A stretch of 64,000 nt of DNA. It comes from Nymphaea colorata. Its lineage: Eukaryota > Streptophyta > Magnoliopsida > Nymphaeales > Nymphaeaceae. The position numbers and the translations under genes are program-made. The DNA is taken from assembly GCF_008831285.2 (NCBI RefSeq), contig NC_045140.1, positions 25,128,131 to 25,192,130 on the forward strand, written 5' to 3'. The notes below the pieces were generated by a model. It was not told the DNA's origin, made no database searches, and saw nothing but the letters and a program-made list of their open reading frames with translations. Shown here piece after piece: positions 17,783 to 32,062 of this stretch; the stretch's first letter is position 1, and every line of letters begins with the position of its first letter.

Positions 17783-18084
17783 AAAATACTGGAACGTCGA
17801 TTTGACGGTTGAAAACTCTGCGGAGTGGGAATGGCTAACATGGATTGCATTCCACGACGGAGGTTTATCGGCACCCAAAAGCGAGGGAAGGAAAAATACA
17901 ATTTTCGGCACCAGAAATAATTAGGAAAAAAAACGACAATTTTGGTTTTTTATTGTCCCTATTTTTTTGGTCTAGGGTTCGCTGCAGAAGCGGAGGAGAA
18001 CGAGGAAGATTTTTCGAAGGATTTTCGGGATCGGAGAATTTTCTCTCGCTCTCGTTCTCTCGCCGGAATTCGACGCTCTTTCAG

Positions 18085-18465
18085 GTATTTGGGTCGTTTT
18101 ACTGATAGGTTTTCCGTTCTTTCTGGTGCTTTTGGATTGATCGAAGCTCCCAGTTTTGGGTTAGAATTAGCTCGTTCTTGGTTTTTAATGTTTTTCTTTT
18201 TTCCAGGGTATGGTCATCGATTACAGTTTCTTGTTTCGGTTTCAGCTGCTGATTTTGTTCGTTTTCGTATTTGTACGTGGCTGTGCTCGCAGTATGATTG
18301 GTCGTGCCTTTTCGGGTTTGGATAGATGACGATGGCGGTGATTTTCGAGCGGGGGCATTTCGATCGCGATCTATGCTGTTGGAGAAATTGAGTTTTGAAT
18401 TCAGGCGTTGTCCGTTTAGTTAATCGGATGGTTAAGAGTGTGTTTTCGGGTGTCTTTTGATCTAG
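18085..18465 (+). other. probable 5' UTR intron of the PB1-RAF gene
   Basis: A strong donor (CAG|GTATTT) follows a purine- and pyrimidine-rich leader, and an acceptor (TTTGATCTAG) lies 18 nt before the start codon at 18484. The intervening 381 bp is T-rich and contains several out-of-frame ATGs and stops, which removal would eliminate from the leader. This is inferred from splice-site quality only. Confidence 0.55.
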
Positions 18466-18483
18466 GAGGGCTCTGGCGCCCTC
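18466..18483 (+). promoter_or_regulatory. inverted repeat abutting the RAF start codon
   Basis: GAGGGC and GCCCTC are perfect 6-bp arms separated by six bases. The second arm ends at the base immediately before the ATG at 18484. In mRNA this could form a GC-rich hairpin at the start codon. Function is inferred. Confidence 0.4.
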
Positions 18484-21400
18484 ATGTGTAAGCAGGGGCT
18501 TGAATTGGAGTCGGAGTCCTTGAACAGTCAGAACCAGGCAGTGGGCGGGATGGAGAATTCCTTGGCGACGGCCGATGACGTTCCCCGAGTGAAGTTTCTT
18601 TGCAGTTTCGGGGGTAGTATCCTCCCCAGGCCGCAGGATGGGAAGCTGAGGTATGTGGGAGGAGAGACGCGCATCGTCAGCGTCTCTCGGGACATCAAAT
18701 TCGTGGAATTGATGGCGAAGATGAAGGAGTTGTTCGATTCAGTCTCACTATTGAAGTATCAACAGCCTGATGAGGACCTCGACGCCCTGGTATCGGTCGT
18801 GAATGATGACGACGTGATCAACATGATGGAGGAGTACGACAAATTTGGACAAGGTGATGGATTTACTCGGCTTAGGATGTTCCTATTTTCTCATCCTGAT
18901 GATGATGCTTCTTTATTTGATACGGATGAGAGAGAGACGCAGCGTCGGTACGTAGACGCGTTAAACAGCTTGAGCGATCCGTCAGACTTCACTAGGCAGT
19001 CCGAGGTCAGTGGACAGAGTGATAGGCTCCAGCTTGCGGAGCAGTTCTTCAATTCGATGCACTTTGATAACATGAGGAACTGTGAGGTGGTCGTTCCACA
19101 ATATAACGCCCACCCGATCGGTGTTCTTCATCAGCCACTTATCGGGCATTGCAATGGCTCGGTTGTGTACCAAGAACACGAGGTTGGTTTTCAAGGCTTG
19201 CCACAAATAAAGCCACTGGGAGTGGCTAGTGGACGAGAAGTGCAGCCGCAGATGCACACACCGAGGTATAATGAGATGGAGATGCCATGGAGTCCTGCTT
19301 ATTATTCGTCTGGGCATCAGCCTTCTAGTGACTCGAGGGCTGTGTCAGAATTCTGCTCTTCTCCTTCGACTGGCCGCTATCGCATGGCATTTGATCTTCA
19401 TGAGAGAGCGTTTGATGAATGCAGTAATGGACAAAATGTTGGTCCTTTTGCTGCAGCGAACCATCAGACTGCTTACGACCACCCTGTAGCTCTTGTCGAT
19501 AACTTGCCTCAGATGCAACAGGGCACTGCTGTGGCAGCTGAGTGCAATGGGATTCAAGTTCCTGCAGGCAACCAGCAGCCTGTGTTTGATGGAATTAGCA
19601 AATGCGAGCCTAGTCATTTTGCTCTCATGCGAAATCAAGCTTTTCTTGAGTCGCATTATCCAGATGGTCGCTGGAAACACGTCCATACCCAGCTGGACCA
19701 GGCAAGTGAAAGCACTAAGTTCTGTGATCGCTGTAGAGAATACTATTCAAGAAAGGAGACAATCTTGTTCAATGGTGATGCAAAGGAGAATGGGGTTTAC
19801 TCCAAAGATCAAAACGAATCTCATCATAACCTTGGTGAATGTTATGGCCATGAGAGAGGATGGATTGCACATCGCTTAAATAATTGGCCAGATGAGTCTA
19901 GAAACCATATATCTGGACCACGAAGAAATAATGAACGAAATGTTCCATTCCCACCCAGCTGTCATGACAACCTTCCTTTGCCTCTGAACTACATGAACCA
20001 TGAAGATCCCAACCATATCAATTCTATCGGGGAATTCAATAATGAAGGCAGTGTAGGTCTTGTTCCTCATATGCAATCCCCAGTTCTTGATGACATTGGA
20101 ATGGGATATGGAAATTTTGCTGCTGTATCTAGCAAGGACGATCAATTCCATGGTCCAGTTGGGCCTGCATACACATTGCACAAGATTGGGCCGGCGGTTG
20201 TTTGTGGAAGCCCAGGCTATGAGTTATCAGATTTTCAGCAACAGCCAAATTGTGCTCTCAACTCGGGGTTTTTGAATACTGCACCGGTGGGAAGTCCAAG
20301 GTTTTCTTGTGTACCACCAGATAATGACAATGCTAGGATTCTGCAATCTGGAAGTCCACATTCGATTAATCCCTTTGATGCATCTTCAGCTGATCATGCT
20401 CTATATATGAACAGGAACGTTGTTAATGAACAAAACTACACCATGCTTCATTTTGATGGTGGCAAAGAGCCGAATGCTGGTGCTGCTGGAGTGTGTATGG
20501 AGGCAGTTGTGGATGCTGGGTGCGATTCTCCTAATTGTCAGAAGCCTGTGAATTTGTCACAAAATAATAGGGGCTCCAATTTCTTAGCTCCAATATCTAT
20601 CCAACCTCAAGGAGATTTGATTGGTTTTGCTGAAAGTAAAGAACCTCAAGACGCTACATTTTCATCTATATCCCGGAATCATGATACAGTAGGTTCTCCC
20701 ATTTCTGCATCCCCACTCAAGAACAACATGGATGCCATTGGATCAGAAAGATTATCAGAAACAGAAATGACAGTCCAAGAGGTGTACCAGCCAAAACAAG
20801 CAGCAATTTCAATCGAGCCTGATGCACGTGGTACTCATATTCCTAACAGTAGTGATGGTGTAAGACCTGGTCCTGGGGATGCTCTTGATTCATCAAAAAA
20901 GATGGAACTTTCATCTGAATGTTTGAGTTTAATACCCGAGCTGATGGCATCAATGAAGAAAGCAAAACTGGAAGGACTACAACAGATTCAAGGCCGAGGA
21001 GGTGATGGCTCTGATCTTCACAAAGAGCAAAATCATACAGGGGAGGCACCTGACGCTGAATCACTTAGATCATCCCTCCATGAGGTTGAATGCTGGTTAT
21101 CTATCTTTGTGACTGGATTATGTTTCAAATTTCCTTATTAATGCAGGTCCACCTTTATGGTGTTTTCTACTTATTTTTGTTTGTCCACTTTCTGAAATAG
21201 GATGAAGATCTTAATAGTGATCATCCCAAAGCATCTAAGATTGAGATGACTAGTGCAGAAGCAGAAGCTCTAGAAAGAGGATTACAGGTACTTATATTAT
21301 TTTATTTTGTAATCTAAGCTGCATTCCTCTTGATGCAAGTTAATCTATCTTGCAGATGATTAAAAACAATGATCTGGAAGAGATCCGTGAACTAGGATCT

Positions 21401-24400
21401 GGTACTTATGGTTCTGTCTATCATGGTAAATGGAAAGGTTCTGATGTTGCAATTAAACGGATTAAACCTAGCTGCTTTGCTGGAAGACCATCTGAGCGAG
21501 AACGATTGGTAACTCTTCCTGCTGCAGCTTTGGACCTGGTTTGCATGCTTTGTGATTAGCAGTTAATGAAGCTTAGCTTCAAATACTTTAGTTACAACTA
21601 TAATAGTATAGATAATTAGGATACGACATTTTCAAAGTCCATTTAGTTTCCTAAGCGATAACTTTTGGTAACTAAGGTATTTCAACTCAGCATTCAGGTC
21701 AAAGGTGGGAGTACACACTGACCCAAATTCTGGGCTGGTTTGTACTCTGTTTCCTTGACTTCAACTCTCGAAGATAATGAACAAGGAAAAAGCTATTCAT
21801 AGTCGTGACTTGTGATTACACCTCTCCGACTCTCTGTGCTCTTGTCGCTAACACAATCATCCCCTCTCTCTGTTTTGTCTTTGCTTACATTTTCCTTCTC
21901 TATCTTACTCCTGGATGGAAGATAGAGTCTGTTACTGATCCTTTTTCCACTTTTGATTTTGTTCCTTCATTAAATGGAATGATAGAAGGCCACATCCTTC
22001 TTCAGTGCCTTCTTGCAACTGCATATCTTGAGAGTTGAGAGCTATTTGAATAATTTTAAGAAGCACACTGCAAATATTAAATTTCACCAACTGACATAGG
22101 TTAGGCTGGGCACCTCTTCCATTATTTAGATAGGATTATAATAGAATTAACACTTGTTTTATGGTAGAACTATTGAATAGAAAAATAACTTCAATGGATT
22201 TTTAATTCAAGACTTCAATGTATTGTTAATTGGGGAGAGAAAACACTTCATATCTTTTTCTTCAGGGTAACAATGCGGTTGATGACCTCGTAATTTGAAA
22301 TAATGTCGCCATGCCTCAAATGATTGTGAATTTTTCTCTAATCCGTAATAACAGGAACATTTCAAAGTTCTTGAAAGGGCATATGATTAGTCGGGATCTG
22401 TTCTGCATTAACACCAATTATTTGCACATATTCCAAAATAAAAAATGAATATAATTCAGAAACTATTAATCTGTAGTTCACTTAGATATTGCGGAGCTTT
22501 CTTTTTGTGGTTTTTGTTAGTTTTTTAAGTTTCAGAAAACTGCATAAAAGTCATGTTCACCTCTGCTATTGGGCCTTTTCCCCTTTATTTTACCCTGGTT
22601 GTGAATTTTCTTTTAGTTGTGTAGTAGAATTAATCCTATATCGTTCTTTTGTTATGTTTTCTTAGATTGCAGACTTTTGGAAAGAGGCTTTGATTTTGAG
22701 TTCCTTGCACCATCCAAATGTTGTATCATTCTATGGTGTTGTCCGTGATGGCCCTGAAGGATCATTGGCTACTGTAACAGAGTTTATGGTTAATGGGTCC
22801 CTAAAACAAGTCCTACAAAAGAAAGATAGGTAGGTCATTTAATTATTTCCTCCTCACAAATCAAATAAAATCACTTGCCAAGATGCCACCTAATATTTGT
22901 TTCTATATCTAACCTCTTTAGCTTGATTGGGCAGAACAATTGATCGCCGTAAACGCTTAATCATTGCCATGGATGCGTCATTTGGTATGGAATATTTGCA
23001 TGGGAAGAACATTGTCCATTTTGATCTGAAGTGCGAAAACCTATTGGTGAACATGAAGGACCCTCATCGGCCTGTATGTAAGGTGTGAATAAGCATTACA
23101 TGTTTTAGGCTTGCAAAGAACATTTATTCAGGAATTAGAGGAGGTCCTGATTCAGCCATCTATAACTCTGTCTTGCAAGCTTGCTTCATCTTGTCAGAAT
23201 ATTGCCGTGTTGTAACGTCATGTTTCCATTGAGAATCGTATGTTAGTTCTTCTTTTGCTTGTTTCCATGATCAGAACTTGCTCCACATGATCTTTTGTTG
23301 CTATATAATTACCTTGTTTGTCACCTATTGCAGATGCTACATTTTAATATTTTTGTAGGAGGTTTAGCTTGTCCCATGTTTACCTGCATGTGTCCTATTA
23401 TTGGCTACTTGGAGTTCTATTGTGGATAGTGCTAAAGAGTTTGATCTTATACATTACTTATAACTTTTGTCATGTGGATATACAGTTTATTGGATGCTTG
23501 TGAAGAAATCAGTTTTGAGGCCGTATTTTCCATTGAAATTTGGTGGACTCCTTTTGTCTATGAACCAGAAGTCCTTTGCATCCCTGGTGATTGTTTGGAT
23601 ATTATTAATGTTACTACGTTTTATCAATTCTTGTAATCACCCTAGAAAGGGCACCATCATAAACTTTTATGGGGTAAGATGTACTGGAGCTTGTCCTTGC
23701 GTTAACTTTAAGATGGTACCATGATGCAGATGTCTGTGTTATGTTTTTCCGCTATGGAACTTCAGTTGCCCAACCACCATCATAATTGCTTATGATAGTG
23801 GTCTACAGAAGGAGCTTCTTAGAAAATAAGCATTGGATCAAGCAATATCATGTAGCTCATACCTGTTAGTACAATATTGGTGACATTTGCACGGTGCAAC
23901 CACCATCTCTCCTCCTTGGTTGCCTGCCATTGTGGATTTATTTGGAGTGAGCTGCTCTTGAATTGGCATTGGCTCCTCAGCCTTCTCTATGTACTTTTGG
24001 CTGAAACTGCCAATGCAGAAAGTTCAAATGGATACATATTGAGAAGTTGAAAGAAACATATTGAGAAGGAAACTAAGTAGCGACTGGGAAGTGGATAAAA
24101 TTATAATACTTTTTTAACTAACAAAGAAGTAGGACTTATAATTGAGAAACTAAAGTCAGAGAAATCAAATCCATTATAGTCATATGCCATCACTTAACAA
24201 TGGACATCTGCTGACAAGTGACAAGCATTTGTATGTTGATTAGTAACTTACATTTGTCATCAACTAATATGTTATATCATATATGAAAACCACATTTTAG
24301 AAAAAGAACAAATATTTAGTTAATTCAATGTGGACAACAAGTATGCTCAATAATGAGATCCAATTTTAGTAAAAAAGCCTTAAACCCAATAAGAAAGGGC

Positions 24401-27400
24401 CCAGTTCTTTTTGCTTTGAGTTTGGTGTTTGTTTAGGTACTTTTCTTGTCCGTATTAATCTCTATGTCAAACTTTTTCTTGTAAAAATGCTTTACCAATT
24501 TAGGTGAAAAATGGAATGGCACACATTAAGTAGACTTGCCTCATAAAAAAAAGCTTAGTTTTCCGTCTTGTGGAAGTGTGCTTCTCTACCAGAAATACAC
24601 ATGCTACATTTGGGAGGCACAGTTCCTTTTCTAGAGGTGCACTTCCTTCGGCACTTTGGAAGTGTGGTATTTCTTGCCCTGGAGTATATGTTCACTTGTG
24701 TGTATAAGCATTTTCTCCATTCCTGCTCTTGGCAAGTAATAATTTGGGAAAAAGAGTCAAGTTATTTTAATAGAAAGGCTTCCAACTCTTTCTCCTATCC
24801 TATCCAAAGTTAGTGGAATCTCTTTTCTTCTCTCTCTCTCTCTCTCTCCCAAAAAACATATTTTAATATTGGATGTGGATTTCAGGAAATCATCCATAGT
24901 GATCCTCACTTCCTTACTTTATAGGAAATAAATCTAGGATGGAGACTATAGGCAATTTTCTATGAGACGTCAAATTTCAAAAGAAAAGCAAGTGTTCTTG
25001 AATCTCTTAAGGAATTCTCTTGCAAAGTAAGTCCAAAGGGCGATGTTTAGGACTCTGGTTGGTTTAAGTTGCAAATGTAATTGATCAATACCTAAAACAA
25101 CTCAGCACAAAAAAAAATGCTCCACTGTGGACTTGGTTCTTGGTTGAATAATGAGCATGTATTTAAAAATGTCATGGTTGTAATGTTTTTTTCACAAAAA
25201 CAGTGGCATCTTATTTAGGTTAGGAAGGCTGCCATGACATCTTGAACTGTTGCATGTGCAACTAATCTAAGTAGACAGATGTCATTTTCCTATTTAATAA
25301 GTGGGGCAAAGGAATTTTTCTTTCATCCAAAAGGAAGGACATTACTGATGATACGTATTTGTTGCCAGAGTATCCTCAAATTAAGCTGATATTTAGTAGG
25401 GCTTAGATTACATTTGTTTCCCAAATTGCTTTTGGAGACGAGGCAAATTTAGAAGGTTGTTGGTAACTAAAAGAGTGGTAGAAAATCACCATGTCTAAAC
25501 CCTTTTTGTTTACTTTAGCTGGTTGAAAGTTGAAACCTTGTTAAACAAGTTCAAAGACTTGATTCTACTAATTATTAGATTTCCTGCCACTAATTTTTGT
25601 GTATTCTTGATACAGTTTTTTTTTTAAATGTTGAAAAGTTTTCCCCAACTATAGCAAGCGGTCTTCTTGTAATATTATCCAAAGTTCTGCATATTGAACT
25701 TGATGTTTTCAAGCATGTTTTCTCTAAGAGTAGAGTAATTACATATAAATTTGTTATCCTTGGCATACTGTTGGAATAAGCCAATAGTTGCATGGCCTTT
25801 TCAAAGGATGATTGGGCAAATAAAAATTGTCGAAACTTGTGCATGCACAACTGTGTGCTATAAATGGTGCGTGTTTACAAAGCTGATGTAGTTGTGCATT
25901 CAATGGACATAAATGTTCCTGTGAGTTTGCAATACCGATATATTAGCTGCACAAGGTATTTTAGATATATTTAATCATTCTTCTGGAAGTTACATACATT
26001 TGCCTACTATGTGCTAAGATTTTTTTTCATTTTCGACTAAAAGTTCTTTTTGCAAATGACTTCTTGTTTTTAAATTTTTAGTGCATTTAGATTTCAAATG
26101 TTTTTATTTTCAATTTATTAAGAAGTAAAAATTCTTTAAGTTTTATATTTTTTCAAGACTATTTTATTTCTTTAAATTCACAATTATAAATGCTTCATGG
26201 GGGCTAGGCCAAGAGAAAAACTCTGCATTGTTGGCTGTGCGTGGGCAGTGAGGCAAGTAGTTGCATTGGGAGTGCACTCAAAGTTGGCAGGGCTACACTT
26301 GAGGCTCTTCTACTGCCTTGGGAGAAAACTCAAGTCAACCTTATGTTAAGGGATGCACATTCCGTGTCCCCAACTTGCACCAGAGTGCCAACTTCGTGAT
26401 GTTCACAAGTCTTCTTGATCAGAGGAGCAAGCCTTGTAGGGAAAATTGTCAGGTTGCATTAAAGGGAAAATTCGTATAATTTTTTATTTATGTCTAAAAA
26501 TATCTTGATGGGCACTGAGCCTGATGTCTAGGATAGGGTTCATTCTGTGCTCCAGTCTGGACCAAAAGAAATTTGAACCTTATTCTTGACGATCCCCAGC
26601 TTAACTATGAAATTAAGGGAAAAAAATTGAACCTGCATGTGCATGAGTATTTGTTTTCTTTCATTAATGGTTGTTTTCTTATCTTGGTACTTCCATTTCT
26701 GTTTGCATGGCTTTTATTTCTTGGATAGCTTTTTGGTTTATGGTGAAATTGTTTCAACTTTCATGTCCTTTAGTCCTCTAGATGTATGATTCCAAGTTTG
26801 TATGCTTATTTTTTTCTGAATTATTTGCAGATTGGAGACTTGGGCCTATCAAAGGTACGGCAACATACTTTAGTTTCTGGCGGTATTCGTGGAACTTTAC
26901 CATGGATGGCACCTGAGCTTCTAAATGGAAAGAACAACATGGTGACGGAAAAAGTAAGCAAGCCATGAGAAATTATTGCTTCTCCAATGGTGCTAGAGCT
27001 TTTCCACAAAAAACTAATTTCTTTTGTACAGTTCAAATTCGTGCTCAATGATCGATGGATACTGTCTTTTAAAATTCTACATCATTTTCTTGTCCAAATG
27101 ACATTCCCACGCCTTACCTGACACTGCACGTACCATGCTTATTTTATTGATTATTATATAAAAATTTCACGTTCGACTTCTCTCTCTCTCACATGCACTT
27201 TCTCTCTCATGTGCACACACACATATATAGCATCTTTCAATCTTCCTGATGAAGAATCTCCTGCAAAAGAATGAAAACGTTGGAGTTGGAAGCGAGAAAT
27301 GGGTATGGGATGAGATAATGGAAAAAAACATGTGTTTCCTGTTAGATTAAAAAGATCCGCTAATTCTATTTAAGGACAATGACAAAGACTTTTAAGGAAA

Positions 27401-29213
27401 GGAAACAGCTGCTCAACATTCTGGAAAAAATATTTTTTTAATTAGCCTCGTTAAACATGAGTGTGTTTTTCAACACAAAAGGAGTAAATCTCCAGCTTTT
27501 ATTCTTTATTTTATTTTAAAATGAATTGTGTGCTTCTTACATGTGTTTCTTTTGGTTGATTTAGATTGATGTATACTCGTTTGGGATTGTCATGTGGGAG
27601 CTACTTACAGGAGAAGAACCTTATGCAGATATGCATTGTGCCTCTATAATTGGTAATTCTTATATTATAGATCGTGTATCTTCTCCTGGTTACTTCCATC
27701 CCTCCATTTCCATTTTCTGTAATGTCTCTATCTTTCTTTCTTTATATATGTATGCACATGTTATATGCACATATTTGCATGTGCTGTACACATGTACTCA
27801 TGTTGTTTGAGAGGGGAGGAGCAGGCATGCATTCATGTTGCACATGTTACAGATAATAGACAAGTAGATTAGACATGCATGTATGTCTCTGTAGATAATG
27901 ATTAAGTGGATATATGCAGTACTGTTTCTTCTCAGTCTTCTCCTGCCTTTTTTCAGCTTGTCATTTTTCATTAAATACCTCCATGTTGAGAGAATTGATC
28001 AAGGAATCAAAATACAACAACAATTTACACAAGAAGAAAAATAATATTGCCCGCTGTTTCTGCAAGATCATTTGCATAATCAAAAGAACATCCTTGGTGT
28101 GGAACATAACACACCATAAAAAATTGCTCTGTATGCCCATTTTTGATAAGTTCCTTCTCCCTCTCATTTTCTTTCCCTTTTTCTCCAAAAGCATTTTTCT
28201 TGCTGGCTCATGAGGTAGCAATCGAAGTTCAGACAATCACAGGTGTGTTGATTTCATATCCAATAAAAAGGATGGCCACTTCTTCTGTGATGGGCTTTTT
28301 TTCGTCAAAACTGGACCTAATCAAGACCATCATACATTTCAATTGAAGCCAGGATTGGAGTACTTTTCTGACGAAAATCCTGATTGATAGGAGCCACATA
28401 TCTATATGGGAAAACAAGCTTGAGTACTATCATGCTTTGTGCATTATTTCCCTTCTGCGGAATCCTGCCATCACCATATATGTGTGTGTGTGTGTTAGGG
28501 GAGAAGGGGAGTTGTTTTTCCAACCCCTCTTGTCTCCCTCACTTTCTCTTCTACTCTATCTTTCTTCTCTTTTTGTTCTGGCCACCATCCTCTCCACCCT
28601 AGGGTTGGTGGATCCTGTGGAGCAAAAGGGACATAAACATCCCATCCCAATTTGGGACTGGTTTTACTTATTGCCCATATACGTGTCTTCACTCTTGGTT
28701 GCATATGGTTCTCATTAGAATGAATGATATTTTTTGTGACAGTTTCAGCAATAAAACCTACATTGTCTATATGACTCACTGTTTGCAGTTCTGTAAATTC
28801 TTTAAAAAAGGTGTTCCCCTTTGGAACTGGATGATTGTTGGTCAATGAAAAACACCTTTCTCATGATACATGAAGTTGTGTGGAAATAAAAAAGGAATTG
28901 GCCATAATTATACTCAAATTTTGCTCTATTCATATTAAATTTCTTCACTTTACTGACTAGAACAGCTGCACTAACTCTGAGTAGTATTGTATGGCTATTT
29001 TTCTGTTATGAATAATTTGTGCTGATTTCATAATGCGATTCATCAGGTGGGATTGTGAATAACTCATTACGTCCACAAGTACCTTCTTGGTGTGATCCTG
29101 AATGGAGATCTTTGATGGAGAGGTGCTGGTCGTCAGAACCAAGTGAGAGACCATCATTTGCAGAAATCTCTCAGGCACTGAGGAAAATGTTTGCAGTGCT
29201 CAGTGGAAAGTGA
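18484..29213 (+). CDS. Raf-like MAPKKK with N-terminal PB1 domain (group B4 type), eight coding exons
   Basis: A cytosolic Ser/Thr protein kinase. Plant B4 RAFs are known to phosphorylate and activate SnRK2 kinases under osmotic stress; that role here is inferred from family. Exons: 18484-21084, 21201-21287, 21356-21508, 22666-22829, 22935-23082, 26831-26953, 27565-27652 and 29047-29213; all junctions are GT-AG and in frame, giving 1176 aa. PB1 domain about residues 35-136, beginning [10 protein letters not shown] and containing the acidic stretch [10 protein letters not shown] long Asn/Ser-rich, low-complexity middle lies entirely in exon 1. Kinase domain about 903-1170: glycine loop GSGTYGSV (910-917), K930 in VAIK, E954 of helix C, catalytic loop HFDLKCEN (H1030, D1032, N1037), metal motif DLG (D1054), APE (1078-1080). 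Catalytic Lys and both Asp are present, so it should be active; HFD replaces HRD and DLG replaces DFG, as I recall for part of this group. Intron 5 (23083-26830) is 3.7 kb. A second in-frame ATG is at residue 23. Confidence 0.93.
23083..26830 (+). other. 3.7-kb intron inside the RAF kinase domain
   Basis: This intron lies between the catalytic-loop exon (ending PVCK) and the exon that opens with the DLG motif. It is AT-rich with no convincing open frame. A (CT)n run sits at about 24829-24848. A more GC-rich patch at about 26195-26450 differs in composition from its surroundings and could be an old insertion. I recognise no intact element. Confidence 0.8.
27653..29046 (+). other. last intron of the RAF gene (1.4 kb)
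   Basis: This splits a Gly codon in the conserved motif IIGGIVNN near the end of the kinase domain. It has a GTAATT donor and a CATCAG acceptor. It contains a short (TG)n run near 28480. No embedded gene is recognised. Confidence 0.8.
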
Positions 29214-32062
29214 TGTGGCACATCTGATTATGTAGATTCTAGAAGTCTCACTCTCCTTTTCCCTTTCCCTGTATATCCACATTTTGTTTTCAGAAAACCT
29301 TAGGCTTGTGTATTGAATACTTCATTGTTGAAAGACATGCATACTCAGGTTTGTTTAGGATGCGCCATGTATGCATCTACATGGTACTGTCTAGTAGAGT
29401 ATCTGGGCAACTAGATGCCCTGCAGCTATCTTGTAAAGTACAATTTCAATCACGAGATATGAGTGCTCAATCTAAATGTGAGTTACTTCTTTCCTCTTTC
29501 TTTGCCCTGTTAATTGTCTGTTGTGTTCCATGACATCGACCTTATATCACCATTTGTATGAGTAATTGATTGACTCTTTCCATGTGATATTTGCAGAAAA
29601 CCATCTTTATTGCTGTGGATATGGAGTTGTATAGATCATGTGCAGTTTTCTGAAATTCAAAATATCATGCAGCATAGTTCAGTACTGGTGGAAGCTGTTT
29701 CTGAAGATGTAAATCAATTTTGTGTTCTGTTGGTTGTGGTCAGCCATGCAGAGAATGGTATCCTGCATCATGTTAGGTCTGGACTTGGAAATCTGGTTCA
29801 AAATTTTGTGTAATCCAGTTTTTGCAATGAAATCAGATCTACAACAGTTTTCATTTTTCTGAGTAAAATTTCAGGTGAAGATGTATAAAATTAGACATAA
29901 ATATTAATATATATGTTTCTACATTCTTGAAGTTAAAACTCTCTCTCTCTCTCTCTCTCTCAGTTGTTTTCCTTTCCTTTCTTGCCGTAGATGAGTTTTT
30001 ATGCTGTCAAATAGCCCTGAGTGCCCATGGGACATTCTCCAGCAAGTTCTTTTTTTGCGTATGCAATTTTTTATGACATTATTAGTTGCTTATATAGTTC
30101 ATATTTATGACTTGATGAATTGTCCCTCAGATCAAGTGCTGCTTTTCCAAGTTAGCATTGCATGTCTGCTGAGTTTTGTTGAAGTATTTATAAATTAATC
30201 TGACTTATTATTTGGGTTGCCAATAGCTTGTTATAGTTTTGGGCCTTGATCGTTGGAGTCATTTAATAAATCCTATCATTATCTTAGCATATTTAGTATA
30301 AGAGGCTTAAAAGTGCATGGACAACCGAATAAGAATTGAATTTGTTTACAGTTCTAGTTTGTCTAGTGTCTCTATGTTTTTTCTTGCTTATGGCACAGGA
30401 TTTGAATTTGAGTGGATGGAACTTGGGGGTCATTCAGGTTGATGTTTTGCACTTAAGTTTGATTTATATTGGAAGAAAATGAGATGATTATAATCATTAT
30501 ATAATCTTAAACTTTCATCGTTGCACCTGATAGCTTCTTTTCTTCACAAAGAAACTGATTGGTTATTGGGTCATTGACATGACACAAATTGTATCTGGAA
30601 TGATCCTAAATGATTTGGAAGCATAAAGATACATAATCATGGTGCTATTGTTTTTAAGAAAATATGATTTCTGACACTTGGTCGATGCAGTTTGGCCTTT
30701 AGCTTGCAGTTCTTGCTCAAGTGAATCTATTCAGAGTAAGAACATGTCTTTGTGGTGGCCCATGAAGTGCTATATTTGGGAATTTTTGTCTTATATTCCA
30801 TATTCCATCCATAATCTACAATTGGTAAGACAGACTCTTAGCAGCATATTCAGGTTTTGAAAGTTACACATCTATGAAATTAGGTGGGATCTTTTGCATG
30901 TCTATTCTCTTTCCTACCCAGCCACCCATTCAGAAAGAAAAGACCAAAAAGAAAATGAAAGAATTGAGGTTTGTTTCAGTTAAACCAAAATTGGTTCTTT
31001 TCTGAATTGCTTCAATTCTCCTGTTCTGGTATTCCAGTATATGGAACCTGGCATGGAAAGAAGTCTACAAGAAGGGAAAGAAGGTTTTGGTAGGTGTTTT
31101 CCAGAAGGACAGCATGGAATGAGGAGAATGGGGATGTTTGAGGCTGGTCAAAGGAAAGTTTCGGTATTTAACTCAAGGATATGTGTCAAATGTACAAGAT
31201 TATTATGTTAGGGGTGGAGAATTCTGAGGGAGATAGTGGCTTTTGCTGGTGTTATCTGGAGGTTCTATTTGGCTTTGACTTGAAGGGTGGGGTAGAAAAA
31301 AAACATTCTGCATATGCCTGTCTTCATAAAAGCACAATGTATTAGTTTATTCATGAAAATTTCTGAACTTGTCAGAAATTCAAGTTGGTTTTGGCATTTT
31401 TATAAGGAATTTAGATTTGAGCAGTAACCTGACATGCTCTGTAAACTTCTGTGCACCGAGTTTGGCATAAATGTACAATACATAACTGTTCACCAGTGAC
31501 GGTGCAAGAATGAACTATGACCACATGATCCCCTTTTTCCTAGTGGTCTGAGTTTAAGGACCTGTCAAGGAACAGATGGTTTTTCCTCTGTTTTGGGAAG
31601 TGAAATGTGGATTTTCCATCAGCAAATCACGATTTCTTTGAATCCTAAAGTAGTGATGATGCAAGTCACAACAACCCCAAGCCTCATCACTTACAGAAGG
31701 AACCATTTTGCTGAGCTGTTTCAATGTTGATGACATGAACCCTCAGCTATGCAAGATTAACTTGTCCAGTTGCCCTAAGCATTGACAGGTAGTTATTTGT
31801 GTAAGAAGAGCAACTGGCAAACACTATGAATGAAGTCAAGTGCTCTGTTTTGAGCAGCATTTTGTTACTTTATCCTGATTGTGAATGCTTTTAAATTCGG
31901 TTTCGTTATGGACTTCATTTTTAATAATTTTCAATGATTTGTAGCATTATGATATTTGTTATGTGGTAGCATAAGATCAGTCGTTTATCCAGGTACATTT
32001 ATCCTTGGTTACATGCGAACACGCTGCAAGACCAGCTTGGTTTGGAGTTTTCTAGTTGTTTG
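29214..32062. other. 3' flank of RAF and intergenic DNA
   Basis: The first few hundred bases are likely the RAF 3' UTR, but no clear AATAAA signal is seen close to the stop. A (CT)n run lies at 29940-29960. No coding exon is recognised. Confidence 0.6.

Noticed and set aside
18891..20275. Several frames of 60-128 codons on both strands inside RAF exon 1
   Set aside because: They are out-of-frame shadows of the 867-codon exon and show no domain.
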